Source: Chitinophagaceae bacterium
Lineage (GTDB): Bacteria; Bacteroidota; Bacteroidia; Chitinophagales; Chitinophagaceae
Assembly (NCBI GenBank): GCA_947455215.1
Contig: CANGNA010000024.1
Location: 1-55,717, forward strand
DNA length: 55,717 nt
Reading direction: 5' to 3'
In this document: positions 26,953 through 35,500 of the stretch, in pieces
Layout: each line of letters opens with the position of its first letter
Position numbering within the stretch: position 1 is the stretch's first letter
Made by a program: the position numbers and the translations under genes
The notes under the pieces: generated by a model
Seen by the model: only the letters and a program-made list of their open reading frames with translations
Told to the model about the DNA's origin: nothing
Database searches by the model: none

Positions 26953-27495
26953 ATAGCTGCTACATATAGTGAACAGGAACTCGTTCTGCTGCTGAAACAG
27001 CAGAACAGGGAAGCTTTTGACTACCTGTATCAAAACTACTCGGCTGTGCTCTACGGTATCATCAACAAGGTGGTATTTGACGAGGAGACAGCTGCCGATG
27101 TGCTGCAGGAGGCCTTTGTGAAGATATGGAACAATATAGGCCAGTACGATGCTTCGAAGGGGCGTATCTACACCTGGATGCTGAATATAGCCCGCAACGC
27201 TGCTATAGATAAACTACGCTCCAAAGGCGAGGTGATGCGGGCAAAAATCCAAACAGGCGATGATATCGTAAATAATGCACAGAGAGACAGGAATACGGAG
27301 CAGGCGACAGATACAATAGGCCTCCGTAAAATGGTGGCCGCACTGAAACCCGAGTATGAAGTGATCGTCAGCATGGCGTACTTCCAGGGCTTTACACTCG
27401 ACGAAATATCGAAGACATTGAACATTCCGCTTGGTACGGTAAAGACCCGTATGCGCGCGGCTATGCAACAACTGAGAGCAGTTTTTAAACAATAG
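26953..27495 (+). CDS. ECF RNA polymerase sigma factor (non-canonical start)
   Basis: Region 2 (EAFDYLYQNYSAVLYGII through DVLQEAFVKIWNNI and GRIYTWMLNIARNAAID) and region 4 (TLDEISKTLNIPLGTVKTRM) are complete. The first ATG/GTG/TTG in frame is GTG 27046, which would delete part of region 2.1, while the frame is open back to 26860. Homology-like sequence (EQELVLLLKQQNREAF) starts at 26971. The likely start is ATA at 26953 (an ATG with one change) or CTG at 26944. The anti-sigma gene follows by 38 nt. Confidence 0.85.
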   Translation: MAATYSEQELVLLLKQQNREAFDYLYQNYSAVLYGIINKVVFDEETAADVLQEAFVKIWNNIGQYDASKGRIYTWMLNIARNAAIDKLRSKGEVMRAKIQTGDDIVNNAQRDRNTEQATDTIGLRKMVAALKPEYEVIVSMAYFQGFTLDEISKTLNIPLGTVKTRMRAAMQQLRAVFKQ

Positions 27496-27533
27496 ACAAA
27501 GAAGCAACAAGAATATTTTATTTTTAAGGCAAA

Positions 27534-28406
27534 GTGACGGCAAAAGAATACATAGAATCGGGTACCCTTGAAGCATACGTGCTGGGTGCGCTCTCCCCGG
27601 AAGAGGAAGCGCAGGTGCGCGCTGATGTGGCCCGTGACCCGGAGCTGGCAACAGAGCTGGCAGCGATAGAAGATGCGCTGCTGGACCTTGCCCATGCTAC
27701 TGCTGTGCCACCGCCTGCCGGCCTTGAAGATAAGATATGGAGTGCCTTACAACCCGCTGCGCCGATAACGGCACCAGTGAAGCAGCCGGAACAACCGCAT
27801 CATTTTTCGGCCAATGCAGGTAATAGTAACGATGGCAACAGGGGTAATAAAACCATGCCGTTAGGTCCATCTGCCGGCAGGCAGTGGCGCTATGCGGCCA
27901 TGTGGGCCATGCTGGCTGGCAGCCTGGGCATCAATGCCATGCTGTGGAACCAGAATAAGGAACAGAAAGAACAATTTGCCAGTCAGACGGCCAAAATAGA
28001 AGAAGTGATAGGCCACCAGGGCGACCTGGACAAGGCTGTGGCCACCTACCGCAAGCGCGCCGATATGATGGCAGACACTGCCATACAAACCATAGTGATG
28101 CGCACCATGGTGAAGGGCCACCCTATGGCCGCCACCATGTATTGGGACAAGACCCACGGCGATGCCTGGGTAGCCCTTGATGCCCTGCCCGAGCCACCGA
28201 AGGGTATGCAGTACCAGCTGTGGGTGATACAGAACGGCAAGCCCGTATCTATGGGCGTAATGCCAAAAGATATGCTGGGCCCATCGGCCGTGCAAAAGAT
28301 AGAGATGAAGGTAATGGAAGGCCAGGCATTTGCCGTGAGCCTGGAAAAAGAAGGTGGCAGCCCGCTGCCTACGCCCGAGAATATTTACGTGCTGGGGAAA
28401 TCGTGA
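27534..28406 (+). CDS. Anti-sigma factor, RskA family
   Basis: 290 residues from a GTG start. The N-terminal sigma-binding part (YIESGTLEAYVLGALSPEE through about residue 70) is cytoplasmic. A membrane helix is near residues 118-138 (AAMWAMLAGSLGINAMLW). The C-terminal RskA domain outside the membrane runs to the end (YQLWVIQNGKPVSMGVMP, AFAVSLEKEGG). It should hold the preceding sigma factor inactive until a signal leads to its proteolysis. Gene order sigma then anti-sigma supports the call. Confidence 0.9.
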   Translation: MTAKEYIESGTLEAYVLGALSPEEEAQVRADVARDPELATELAAIEDALLDLAHATAVPPPAGLEDKIWSALQPAAPITAPVKQPEQPHHFSANAGNSNDGNRGNKTMPLGPSAGRQWRYAAMWAMLAGSLGINAMLWNQNKEQKEQFASQTAKIEEVIGHQGDLDKAVATYRKRADMMADTAIQTIVMRTMVKGHPMAATMYWDKTHGDAWVALDALPEPPKGMQYQLWVIQNGKPVSMGVMPKDMLGPSAVQKIEMKVMEGQAFAVSLEKEGGSPLPTPENIYVLGKS

Positions 28407-28450
28407 TCGGGATTAAAGAATTTAAGGATCGGTAGAATAATTGCTTAATT

Positions 28451-28477
28451 AAACCCCGGCCCCTAAAGGGAGGTGTT
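28451..28477. repeat. Dispersed repeat with CCCTAAAGGG core, copy 1
   Basis: 27 nt nearly identical to 53445-53470 (one substitution and one base less). Confidence 0.65.
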
Positions 28478-28660
28478 GCTAATTATCTGTTTAAATCAGT
28501 TACTCCCAGCGCTGTAATAAAGGCCGGATCTTAGGATTTGAAAGTTGCAGCGGATAATCCCTACTCAAATGAGTATCCCCCGTTTTTCCTGAAATCCCGG
28601 GCACACTGGCTCAGACAATCTCCCCCAAATAAATTAATTTTGTAAAAAAGGATCAAAAAT

Positions 28661-29095
28661 ATGAGCATAGCAGACAGGCTATTTAATATGAAGAATGAAA
28701 AGGCTGCGGCCAACCTGAAGGAGGGCGAAGACTTTTTAGCTGCCAATAAAGAGAAACCAGGCGTAGTGGCATTGCCCAGCGGACTGCAATACGAAATATT
28801 GAAAGAAGGCGATGGTGCCAAACCAAAGGAAACAGATAAGGTGCTGTGCCACTACCACGGTACGCTGATCAACGGTACTATCTTTGACAGTTCTGTGCAG
28901 CGCGGCCAGCCAATAGCGTTCCCCCTGAACCAGGTGATCAAAGGCTGGACAGAAGGTGTACAGCTGATGGGCGTGGGCAGCAAATGGCGCTTCTTTATTC
29001 CACCGCACCTGGGCTACGGCGACAGGCAGGTAGGCCCTACTATTGGTCCTAACTCTACCTTGATATTCGACGTTGAGTTGCTGGGTATTAATTAA
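28661..29095 (+). CDS. FKBP-type peptidyl-prolyl isomerase
   Basis: 144 residues. A short helical N-terminus precedes the FKBP domain (VLCHYHGTLINGTIFDSS, then VIKGWTEGVQLMGVGSKWRFFIPP, then LIFDVELL). Typical active-site residues (Tyr, Asp, Trp, Phe) are in place. No signal peptide is visible, so it is probably cytoplasmic, unlike many Bacteroidota FKBP lipoproteins. Followed by a terminator at 29157. Confidence 0.92.
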   Translation: MSIADRLFNMKNEKAAANLKEGEDFLAANKEKPGVVALPSGLQYEILKEGDGAKPKETDKVLCHYHGTLINGTIFDSSVQRGQPIAFPLNQVIKGWTEGVQLMGVGSKWRFFIPPHLGYGDRQVGPTIGPNSTLIFDVELLGIN

Positions 29096-29142
29096 GTTAA
29101 AAGGTTAAAGAGTCAATTAGTTAAAGAGTTAATTAGTTGACC
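29095..29142. repeat. Degenerate 8-bp tandem array after FKBP gene
   Basis: Six units in strict 8-nt phase with consensus AGTTAAWK, starting on the last base of the FKBP stop codon. Confidence 0.6.
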
Positions 29143-29156
29143 TGAAAATAGTTTAG

Positions 29157-29186
29157 GGGTGCATCTTTCGGGTTGCACCCTTCTTC
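29157..29186 (+). terminator. Intrinsic terminator after FKBP gene
   Basis: GGGTGCA (29157-29163) pairs with TGCACCC (29174-29180), followed by TTCTT. Confidence 0.75.
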
Positions 29187-29198
29187 AAATATATAGCC

Positions 29199-29229
29199 TC
29201 ACCCCGGCCCTCTCCAAGGGAGAGGGTGA
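29199..29229. repeat. Palindromic dispersed-repeat-like element
   Basis: CCCTCTCC/GGAGAGGG hairpin next to ACCCCGG, resembling other palindromic spacers in this window. Confidence 0.5.
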
Positions 29230-29274
29230 TGTCATCTGATCGGTGTTGAGGTAAATTTTATATGTTTTTCAACC

Positions 29275-29310
29275 AATCAGCATATCAGCTAATCTGCTAA
29301 TCAGCTAATC
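29275..29310. repeat. 4.5-copy 8-bp tandem repeat before HEAT-protein start
   Basis: Units AATCAGCA, TATCAGCT, AATCTGCT, AATCAGCT, AATC in exact phase end 6 nt before the ATG at 29317, where the ribosome binding site would be. Confidence 0.7.
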
Positions 29311-29316
29311 AAAAAA

Positions 29317-30105
29317 ATGGCATTTTACGATAACAGCAAGGAACAACGGGTAGTTATAGTAGCGGAGATGGACCGCGAGGTAGCCGATGCCGTAGCTACA
29401 GGTAGTGATGCTACCCTGCTCTCTTACTTTTACGATGAGGACACCTACATCCGTAAAACCGCCTACTTATCTATTGGCAAGCTGTATAAGGCTGATGCCG
29501 CCCACTTGCCGGCCATCCTTAAAACCTTGCGCAAGCACTTTACTAACCCGGAGGCCAAGGTAAGGCAGACGGTAGTGAATGCAGCCGGGGAGATAGGCAA
29601 GTATGACTTTGATGCCGTACAGGACTTTTTTGATACCGGTTTGTTTGACGACCACCACTCGGTACGGAATGCGGTAATAGGCTCTATGAAGAAGATGGGC
29701 GAAAAGAACCCGGCCCCGGTGATAGCGTGGTCTAAAAAATACCTGCACCACCCTGACAAGGAGATACGCCGCGAGATATGCCACGGCATAGAGTTGAGGG
29801 GCCGCACCCATCCGCAGGATATTTTGCCACTACTGAAGGAGCTACAGTTTGATACCACCCGCCGCGTGCGCTGGACGCTGGTACACGTGATAGGCCAGAT
29901 AGCCTACAAAAAGGGTTGCCTGGAAACCGTGATGCACGATATACTGCAATGGGAGAACCATGACCTGGTGACCGATGCCATAGCAGAGATAATAGACGTA
30001 CACCACCGCTACCGCAACTTCAGTTTTTACACACAGGATGAAGCGAGAGAGGTAGTTGCCAACATCAGGCAGTCTTCTTCCCCTTCTTCCGCCCACGCCA
30101 AATGA
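29317..30105 (+). CDS. HEAT-repeat protein
   Basis: 262 residues made of about six HEAT-type helical repeats (TYIRKTAYLSIGKLYK, AKVRQTVVNAAGEIGKYD, HSVRNAVIGSMKKMGEK, KEIRREICHGIELRGRTH, RRVRWTLVHVIGQIAYK). No signal peptide or catalytic motif; HEAT proteins are scaffolds, and some (AlkD-like) bind DNA, which is only a possibility. The last 41 bp overlap the convergent PepSY gene, and an 8-bp tandem repeat lies just upstream of the ATG. Confidence 0.8.
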   Translation: MAFYDNSKEQRVVIVAEMDREVADAVATGSDATLLSYFYDEDTYIRKTAYLSIGKLYKADAAHLPAILKTLRKHFTNPEAKVRQTVVNAAGEIGKYDFDAVQDFFDTGLFDDHHSVRNAVIGSMKKMGEKNPAPVIAWSKKYLHHPDKEIRREICHGIELRGRTHPQDILPLLKELQFDTTRRVRWTLVHVIGQIAYKKGCLETVMHDILQWENHDLVTDAIAEIIDVHHRYRNFSFYTQDEAREVVANIRQSSSPSSAHAK

Positions 30106-31183
30106 TGAAGCCTGTTACCGGCAGGCTGGCAGCCAGTAAGCTGGCGCAGAAAGCCATTATCTTACCGGGCAGGCCCAGTACTGCACCTACATGGATATCG
30201 TAGTTCATGCGGGCTATTTTGTCGGCTCCTGTGGTATTTGACAGCTTGCCATACATGTGCTTTACAGGTATCTCCTGCAATGTGTACCTATCGAAATACA
30301 GGTTATCTATCTTCCAATAAGTGCGCTCGTCGGGGTTAATTGCTATGGCAATAGCCGATGAGTCTGTTTCCGGGAAATGCACTTCTATGGTTTGTGCCTG
30401 CGGGTATTTTTGTGTTACCCTTGTCCAAAGTATGTCTATGGCATTGGTATCGGCAGCAGCCCCACTGGTCTTTTGTGAGACAGGCTCATAATAGGCTATT
30501 GCCTTTTTACCACCCGATGTAACGCCGTACACTACAGCCGAGAACCACTGAAAACCCCATACCAGCCCAGTGATAGCTATAAAGATGGCTATCCAGCTTA
30601 TATAGAACCCCAGTACATTGTGCAGGTCATAATTGCGGCGGCGCCAGCGTGCATTCCATTTTATGGAGAAGCGCTGCTTGCGGGCGGCTTTGTTCTTAGG
30701 CCACCACAATACCATCCCGCTGATCATCATTACCACAAACACAAGCGTAGCCGATGCTACAATAGGCTGCCCTACCTTAGGCGGCAACCACAGGTAAAAG
30801 TGCCCGTTGATGACCACCCTGAAGAAGTCGCTGTCCATGTCCTTTACCTTCAAAACAGCGCCGGTGTATGGATCGATATAGATAAGGTAGTGATAGTCAG
30901 GAGCCGAGTGGTAAAAGGTTACCACCGCTGCCCTGCCCTGCTGTCCGTAGGTAACACTATGGATCGGCTTACCCGGCAATTGGCGCTCTGCAATAGCCCT
31001 GATCTTTGTGGGTGGCAGTTGCGGCGATTGTTGTGCGGCTACATACCTGTAGGGTTGTGTGGCTTCTTCTATCTCGCGCTGGAAGGCTAGTATAGATCCT
31101 GTTATGCCGAGGAATAGCACCACCGGCCCGGACAATAGCCCGAGCCAGAGGTGCATCTTTCCGATCATCTTCTTAATAGTCAT
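30065..31183 (-). CDS. PepSY-associated membrane protein linked to siderophore uptake
   Basis: 372 residues with four membrane helices (about 14-34, 136-160, 198-220, 340-362) and PepSY-like loops (PYTGAVLKVKDMD). Conserved His residues occur near the membrane (HLWLGLLSGP, INGHFYLWLP, YDLHNVLGFY). Such proteins often sit next to TonB siderophore receptors and may act in ferric-siderophore reduction (inference). Its ATG overlaps the receptor stop codon by one base, showing translational coupling. Confidence 0.88.
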   Translation of the reverse strand: MTIKKMIGKMHLWLGLLSGPVVLFLGITGSILAFQREIEEATQPYRYVAAQQSPQLPPTKIRAIAERQLPGKPIHSVTYGQQGRAAVVTFYHSAPDYHYLIYIDPYTGAVLKVKDMDSDFFRVVINGHFYLWLPPKVGQPIVASATLVFVVMMISGMVLWWPKNKAARKQRFSIKWNARWRRRNYDLHNVLGFYISWIAIFIAITGLVWGFQWFSAVVYGVTSGGKKAIAYYEPVSQKTSGAAADTNAIDILWTRVTQKYPQAQTIEVHFPETDSSAIAIAINPDERTYWKIDNLYFDRYTLQEIPVKHMYGKLSNTTGADKIARMNYDIHVGAVLGLPGKIMAFCASLLAASLPVTGFIIWRGRKKGKKTA

Positions 31184-33567
31184 CAGAAATTGTAGCCTAC
31201 GGTTAACCTGAGATTGCGTGGGGGATCGGCCTGCCAGTAGTATGCCTTCAGCCAGCTGTAGTACGACCCACTGTACAGGTATTGATTCAGTACATTGAAT
31301 ACATTGGCGGTAATGTGTATCCTGTCGTTCTCCCAGCTAAGGCCAGCATCCAGTTTAAAATAGTCGGGCAGTTTTATGCCTGGGTCGGGCGACTGCTCCC
31401 AGTAGGTAGCTCTGTCTCCCAGGAAGGTGGCACCCGCAGATATACCCAATCCTTTGAGTGCGCCGCTTTGTATGCGGTACACCAACCATGCGTTGGCCGT
31501 GTGTTTGGCAAAGCCCGGCACCAGATCGCCCGCCTTTACAGATGTTACCCCATCGGCCACACTCAGCACCTTAGCATCGGTGAAGGCATAATTGGCTACC
31601 AGGTTCAGGCCACGGGCTATCCTGCCCTTTATATCCAGCTCCACGCCCTGCGATACCTTTTCGCCCAACACAATGCTGAGGCCTGATGTGGGTGGCTGGT
31701 TAGGGTCGGCGGTCAGTTCATTCATCTTCAGTATACGGTATGCGGTGAGGCCTGTTGTCCAGCGGCCGTCGGCCCACTGCTTCTTTATGCCTGCCTCCAT
31801 ATCATTGCCGGTTATAGGGCGCACCTTGCCACCATTGCTCAGGGTGCCGGTTTGCGGCACAAAAGCCTGGTCGTACAGGGCATAAACTGCTGTGCTCTTA
31901 TTTACAGTTATGCTCAGCCCAGCGCGTGGTGTGAAATGTTGTGCCTTATCATCGGGCCCGGCATATGCCTGCTTCAGGTCGGTATAGCGGCCGGCAAGCG
32001 TAAGCCTGGCCTTGTTATCAAAGAAGCCCAGCTCGTCCTGCACATACACACTGGTGTAGGTCTGCGTCTGGTAGCCATAACCCGCCTGTGCGCGTTCCGA
32101 TATCGACTTCGTGCGATCGAACACCGGATAGCCGGTTACCGGTACGCCCAGGTAAGGGTTGGTAGGATCGAACAGGTGTGCCGAATCATCCAGATCGTGC
32201 GACTGGCTCCAATCCGCTGTGTAGCGCTTGTTGCCCATGTCTATGCCGCCCAGTATATTGTGGACTATAGCACCTGTTGTAGCCCTGCCATTCACAAACA
32301 CCTGGCCCATGGTCATGCTGCTCTTTGCGTCCCATATGCCTATATTACGGATCATGCTACCATCTAAGTTTACCACCGATGGCCACATAGAAGAGCCCTG
32401 CTGATCATACAGGAATCGTGCAGCCTGCGCCGTTATGCGCCAGTTGTTGCTGAACGAGTGCTGTAGGTTGACGTATATGCTGTGATCGTCGATACGGGTA
32501 CCCGGCACACCCGCAGGCAGTGCCGTAAAGTCTACAGGCAGTGTGGCAAAACCCTTAGGCGAGAACACATAGTAGCTGCCTACATTGCTCATGTCGGCAC
32601 GCTGATAGTCGTATTCAAAAGTCACCTTGGTTTTATCATCTACCTGGTAGCTAACTACGGGCGCTATAACATAACGGTTGTTACATTCATTAGCGCGGAA
32701 GGAGTTTTTGTTTTGCCCGGCTATATTCAGTCGATACAGCAGCTTACCATCCTTGCTCAGCTTACCGTCCAGGTCTACCGTGGCACGATACAGGCCAAAG
32801 CTGCCCAGGGTTACTTCTGCTGCACCCCTGGTTGTGCCTGTGGGCTTTTTGGTCACTACATTATACATGCCGCTCGGGTCGCCGCTGGACAGCATAAAGC
32901 CTACCGGACCTTTTACAAACTCTATGTTCTCCACAAAGCTCATATCCTCGGTAAGCGGCCCCCAGTAAGAATTGACCACATTAAAGCCATTGCGGAAAGC
33001 CTGTATCTGCGATCCCCTGGCAGTAATGTTGGTGTACATGTCTGCCCAGTGTTCCATCCTTACCAGGCCGCTTACGTTACGTATCAGTCCATCGCTCATG
33101 CTGATGACTTGTTGGTCTTTGAGCATGTCTTTGGTGACCACCTGCACATTCTGTGGCAGCTCCTGCAGTGGTGTTGTTATCCGCAGGCTTGATGAAGTAC
33201 TATTTTGCGTGTAGCGGTTCAGGCTGCTGTTGATGACCACCTCTGATAATGTGCGGGCATCCTCGGGCAGGCCGATGTTGACAGTGGCTGTTTCGTTGGC
33301 CTTTACCTGCACATCGCGCTCCACCGGCTGGTGGCCTGCTAAGGGTACCACTACTACATATATGCCCGGCTTTATATCCTTCAGCGTATACTGGCCCTTT
33401 CTATCGGTAGTGGTGCCTTTGGCCGTACCTTTTAATGCTACATTGATAAACTCGGCGGGGTGTGCGTCTGATGTTGTTATACTCCCCGCTATTGAACCTG
33501 TTTGCGCTATGGATACGTAGCTACACAACATGGCGATCGTAAAGATCCTGGTAGATTTCATTTTCAT
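31183..33567 (-). CDS. TonB-dependent siderophore receptor
   Basis: 794 residues. After the signal peptide (1-21) comes a carboxypeptidase-D regulatory-like domain (GSIAGSITTSD to about residue 100), then the plug (TPLQELPQNVQVVTKDML) and a 22-strand-type barrel ending NLRLTVGYNF with terminal Phe. The plug motif and the barrel segment ITVNKSTAVYALYDQAF fit the FhuA/ferrichrome class. It imports ferric siderophore across the outer membrane with energy from TonB. First gene of a two-gene operon. Confidence 0.93.
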   Translation of the reverse strand: MKMKSTRIFTIAMLCSYVSIAQTGSIAGSITTSDAHPAEFINVALKGTAKGTTTDRKGQYTLKDIKPGIYVVVVPLAGHQPVERDVQVKANETATVNIGLPEDARTLSEVVINSSLNRYTQNSTSSSLRITTPLQELPQNVQVVTKDMLKDQQVISMSDGLIRNVSGLVRMEHWADMYTNITARGSQIQAFRNGFNVVNSYWGPLTEDMSFVENIEFVKGPVGFMLSSGDPSGMYNVVTKKPTGTTRGAAEVTLGSFGLYRATVDLDGKLSKDGKLLYRLNIAGQNKNSFRANECNNRYVIAPVVSYQVDDKTKVTFEYDYQRADMSNVGSYYVFSPKGFATLPVDFTALPAGVPGTRIDDHSIYVNLQHSFSNNWRITAQAARFLYDQQGSSMWPSVVNLDGSMIRNIGIWDAKSSMTMGQVFVNGRATTGAIVHNILGGIDMGNKRYTADWSQSHDLDDSAHLFDPTNPYLGVPVTGYPVFDRTKSISERAQAGYGYQTQTYTSVYVQDELGFFDNKARLTLAGRYTDLKQAYAGPDDKAQHFTPRAGLSITVNKSTAVYALYDQAFVPQTGTLSNGGKVRPITGNDMEAGIKKQWADGRWTTGLTAYRILKMNELTADPNQPPTSGLSIVLGEKVSQGVELDIKGRIARGLNLVANYAFTDAKVLSVADGVTSVKAGDLVPGFAKHTANAWLVYRIQSGALKGLGISAGATFLGDRATYWEQSPDPGIKLPDYFKLDAGLSWENDRIHITANVFNVLNQYLYSGSYYSWLKAYYWQADPPRNLRLTVGYNF

Positions 33568-33587
33568 GTTTCCTTGATTTGCGGGTG

Positions 33588-33595
33588 CAAACCTA
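33588..33595 (-). promoter_or_regulatory. -7 box (TAGGTTTG) of the receptor operon
   Basis: Minus-strand TAGGTTTG lies 20 nt before the receptor ATG; the -33 region is poor, consistent with activator dependence. Confidence 0.55.
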
Positions 33596-33623
33596 TCTCA
33601 GCAGCGCAAGCGCCATCTTCACA

Positions 33624-33654
33624 AAACAGGAACATTACTTTTCAGAAACAGGAA
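33624..33654. promoter_or_regulatory. Direct repeat upstream of the receptor promoter
   Basis: AAACAGGAA at 33624-33632 and 33646-33654 (TTCCTGTTT on the coding strand), 22 bp apart or two helical turns, placed at roughly -40 and -62. Candidate regulator site; no Fur box was seen. Confidence 0.5.
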
Positions 33655-33709
33655 TAAACAAAAGTGTTATGAATTACTAAACTGACAGATAGCCATTAAT
33701 CGTAGTCAC

Positions 33710-33742
33710 AAAAAACAAAACAGGCGACCAAAGGCCGCCTGT
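33710..33742 (-). terminator. Intrinsic terminator after the adhesin-like gene
   Basis: On the minus strand ACAGGCG (33736-33742) pairs with CGCCTGT (33720-33726), followed by a T-rich run. Confidence 0.88.
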
Positions 33743-33767
33743 CAATTATATATTGATCATCAATTAC

Positions 33768-34661
33768 TTACTGCACAATAGCACTGCAAGTGCTATAGGT
33801 GTTGATATCGCCTACCTTCAGGAAATAGATGCCAGGTGTGAGGGACAGATCATTCAAAGAATGGGTACCGAGGCCGGAGCCCATGAAGAAGGTTTCTTTG
33901 CGTACTTCGCGGCCCATGCCATCGTACAGGTATACATTATAGTTGCCGGCATTGGGGTAATCGCCTGCAAAAGATATCTTGCTGGTGGTGCTGCCGCCTA
34001 TTACGCTCAGCTTCATGCTGTGCTTACTCACGTCGGTCACGTTCAAACCCCAAGGGGTCAGGAACACGTTATCTATGGTCCATGCGCCACCGGCTGTGGT
34101 GGTTGATACATAGCGGAAGGCCACATACAACGGCACTGATTTGAACGAAGTGAGGTTGACATAGTGTGTCACCCAACCGGCAGAATCGTCGGGGCCAATA
34201 ACGGGAGCTACCCTGTTAGCAGTGCTCAGATCCATAAAACCATGCAGGTAAACTGAGTCGTTGGGATTTAACCCTGTAGTATCGTAAGTAGGGTTATATA
34301 CTATTTGCATCCTGGCCCCGCTGATATCGTAGCGGGAATCGAAGCGCAGGTACACGCTATCAGGAAACGCTGACAGATCAAGCCGCGGGGTGAATAACCA
34401 GGCGGTATCCATATAATGCGTACCGCCAATATGGCTGTTACAAACAATACCCGGAGTAGCATCCCTGCCGCCTGCCGGGGTGCAGGTCCAGGCTAAGGCA
34501 TTTACGGGTGGTATCACGTTCCATTCCGTCCAGTACAGCGGGTAATTGTTGCCCGTGGTGGCGCAGGAAGCGTTAAAGGTCTCGCTGAGCGACGACACCG
34601 TTTGGGCGTGCGCACAGGCGGCGATGATTGATGTGGTGAGTAAAGCTGCAAATCTCTTCAT
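33768..34661 (-). CDS. Secreted choice-of-anchor J-like protein with T9SS sorting domain
   Basis: 297 residues: signal peptide (1-19), a cleaved-adhesin/choice-of-anchor J-like beta-sandwich (ETFNASC to TTTAGGAWTIDNVFL, residues 26-205), and a T9SS type A domain to the end (SFAGDYPNAGNYNVYLYDGMG, LTPGIYFLKV). The signature AWTIDNV is typical of the J family. Exported through the outer membrane and attached to the cell surface or released. Target unknown. Terminator at 33710. Confidence 0.85.
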   Translation of the reverse strand: MKRFAALLTTSIIAACAHAQTVSSLSETFNASCATTGNNYPLYWTEWNVIPPVNALAWTCTPAGGRDATPGIVCNSHIGGTHYMDTAWLFTPRLDLSAFPDSVYLRFDSRYDISGARMQIVYNPTYDTTGLNPNDSVYLHGFMDLSTANRVAPVIGPDDSAGWVTHYVNLTSFKSVPLYVAFRYVSTTTAGGAWTIDNVFLTPWGLNVTDVSKHSMKLSVIGGSTTSKISFAGDYPNAGNYNVYLYDGMGREVRKETFFMGSGLGTHSLNDLSLTPGIYFLKVGDINTYSTCSAIVQ

Positions 34662-34817
34662 AGGTTTAAGTATTAATATGGCAAATGTATCAGATTAGTA
34701 TCAAAGAATGTGTAGACGTTTTCCCTTAAAAAACGAGCAAAACACACCTTCTCCTCCTATATTGACGTTAGTTTTTGGTCGTTTGTTAGTAACTTAGAAA
34801 AAATATCAGGAGTTTCT

Positions 34818-34841
34818 AACGTTTTCCCGTGTTACATCGTC
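34818..34841 (+). promoter_or_regulatory. ECF-type promoter candidate upstream of the sigma gene
   Basis: AAC (34818-34820), 17 nt, then CGTC (34838-34841), matching the general AAC/CGTC ECF promoter pattern. A related ACGTTTTCCC copy is at 34716-34725. It may allow self-activation by the sigma factor. Confidence 0.4.
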
Positions 34842-34893
34842 ATATTAATTGTGCGCTAAGGAACTGTGTATTTGTGAACTAACTACCTGAGCA

Positions 34894-35490
34894 TTGACCG
34901 AGCAATTGAACATAAGCATTCCACTGACCGCTGCCCCTGACCGGGCAAACACAGAGCAGCATGACCTGCATGTGTTGGTGAAGGAATGTATTGCCCAGTC
35001 GAGAACGGCACAAAAAAAGCTGTACGATACCTATTCACCCGCAGCATATGGCGTAATAAAACGCTATATGTTCAATAACGAGGAAGCCGCCAAGGAGATA
35101 CTGAACGATGCTTTCTATAAAATATTTACCAAGCTGGATCAGTATTCTTTCCAGGGATCGTTTGAGGGGTGGATACGCCGCATAGTGGTGAACACCGTTA
35201 CCGACCACCTGCGTAAGACCATGAACACCGAGCACAATTTTAAAGAAGTGCAACCGGAAGATGGACAAACAGACAGCACGCCGGTGGGCAACCTGTCTTT
35301 CAAAGAGCTGATGGAAGTGGTGCAGACCCTGCCGGAAGCACAGCTGGGGGTGTTCAACCTATTTGTATTTGAAAATTATTCACATAAAGAAATTGGCGCA
35401 TTGCTCAGTATAACGGAAAACAACAGCCGGTGGTACCTGAACGATGCCCGTAGAAGACTTAAAGAAAAAGTAAATTCATTATTGAAGTAA
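34894..35490 (+). CDS. ECF RNA polymerase sigma factor paired with trans-envelope protein
   Basis: 198 residues from TTG (34894); a TGA lies two codons upstream so no longer start is possible. Region 2 (QKKLYDTYSPAAYGVIKRY, EILNDAFYKIFTKLDQY, GSFEGWIRRIVVNTVTDHLR) and region 4 (LPEAQLGVFNLFVFENYSHKEIGALL, NSRWYLNDARRRLKEKV) are complete. The next gene starts 10 nt downstream and encodes the presumed anti-sigma partner. An ECF-like promoter candidate is at 34818. Confidence 0.92.
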   Translation: MTEQLNISIPLTAAPDRANTEQHDLHVLVKECIAQSRTAQKKLYDTYSPAAYGVIKRYMFNNEEAAKEILNDAFYKIFTKLDQYSFQGSFEGWIRRIVVNTVTDHLRKTMNTEHNFKEVQPEDGQTDSTPVGNLSFKELMEVVQTLPEAQLGVFNLFVFENYSHKEIGALLSITENNSRWYLNDARRRLKEKVNSLLK

Positions 35491-35500
35491 TAGAAGTGAG

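Noticed and set aside
29095-29310. Possible CRISPR array
   Set aside because: The repeats are 8 bp, unspaced and degenerate, without spacers or cas genes.
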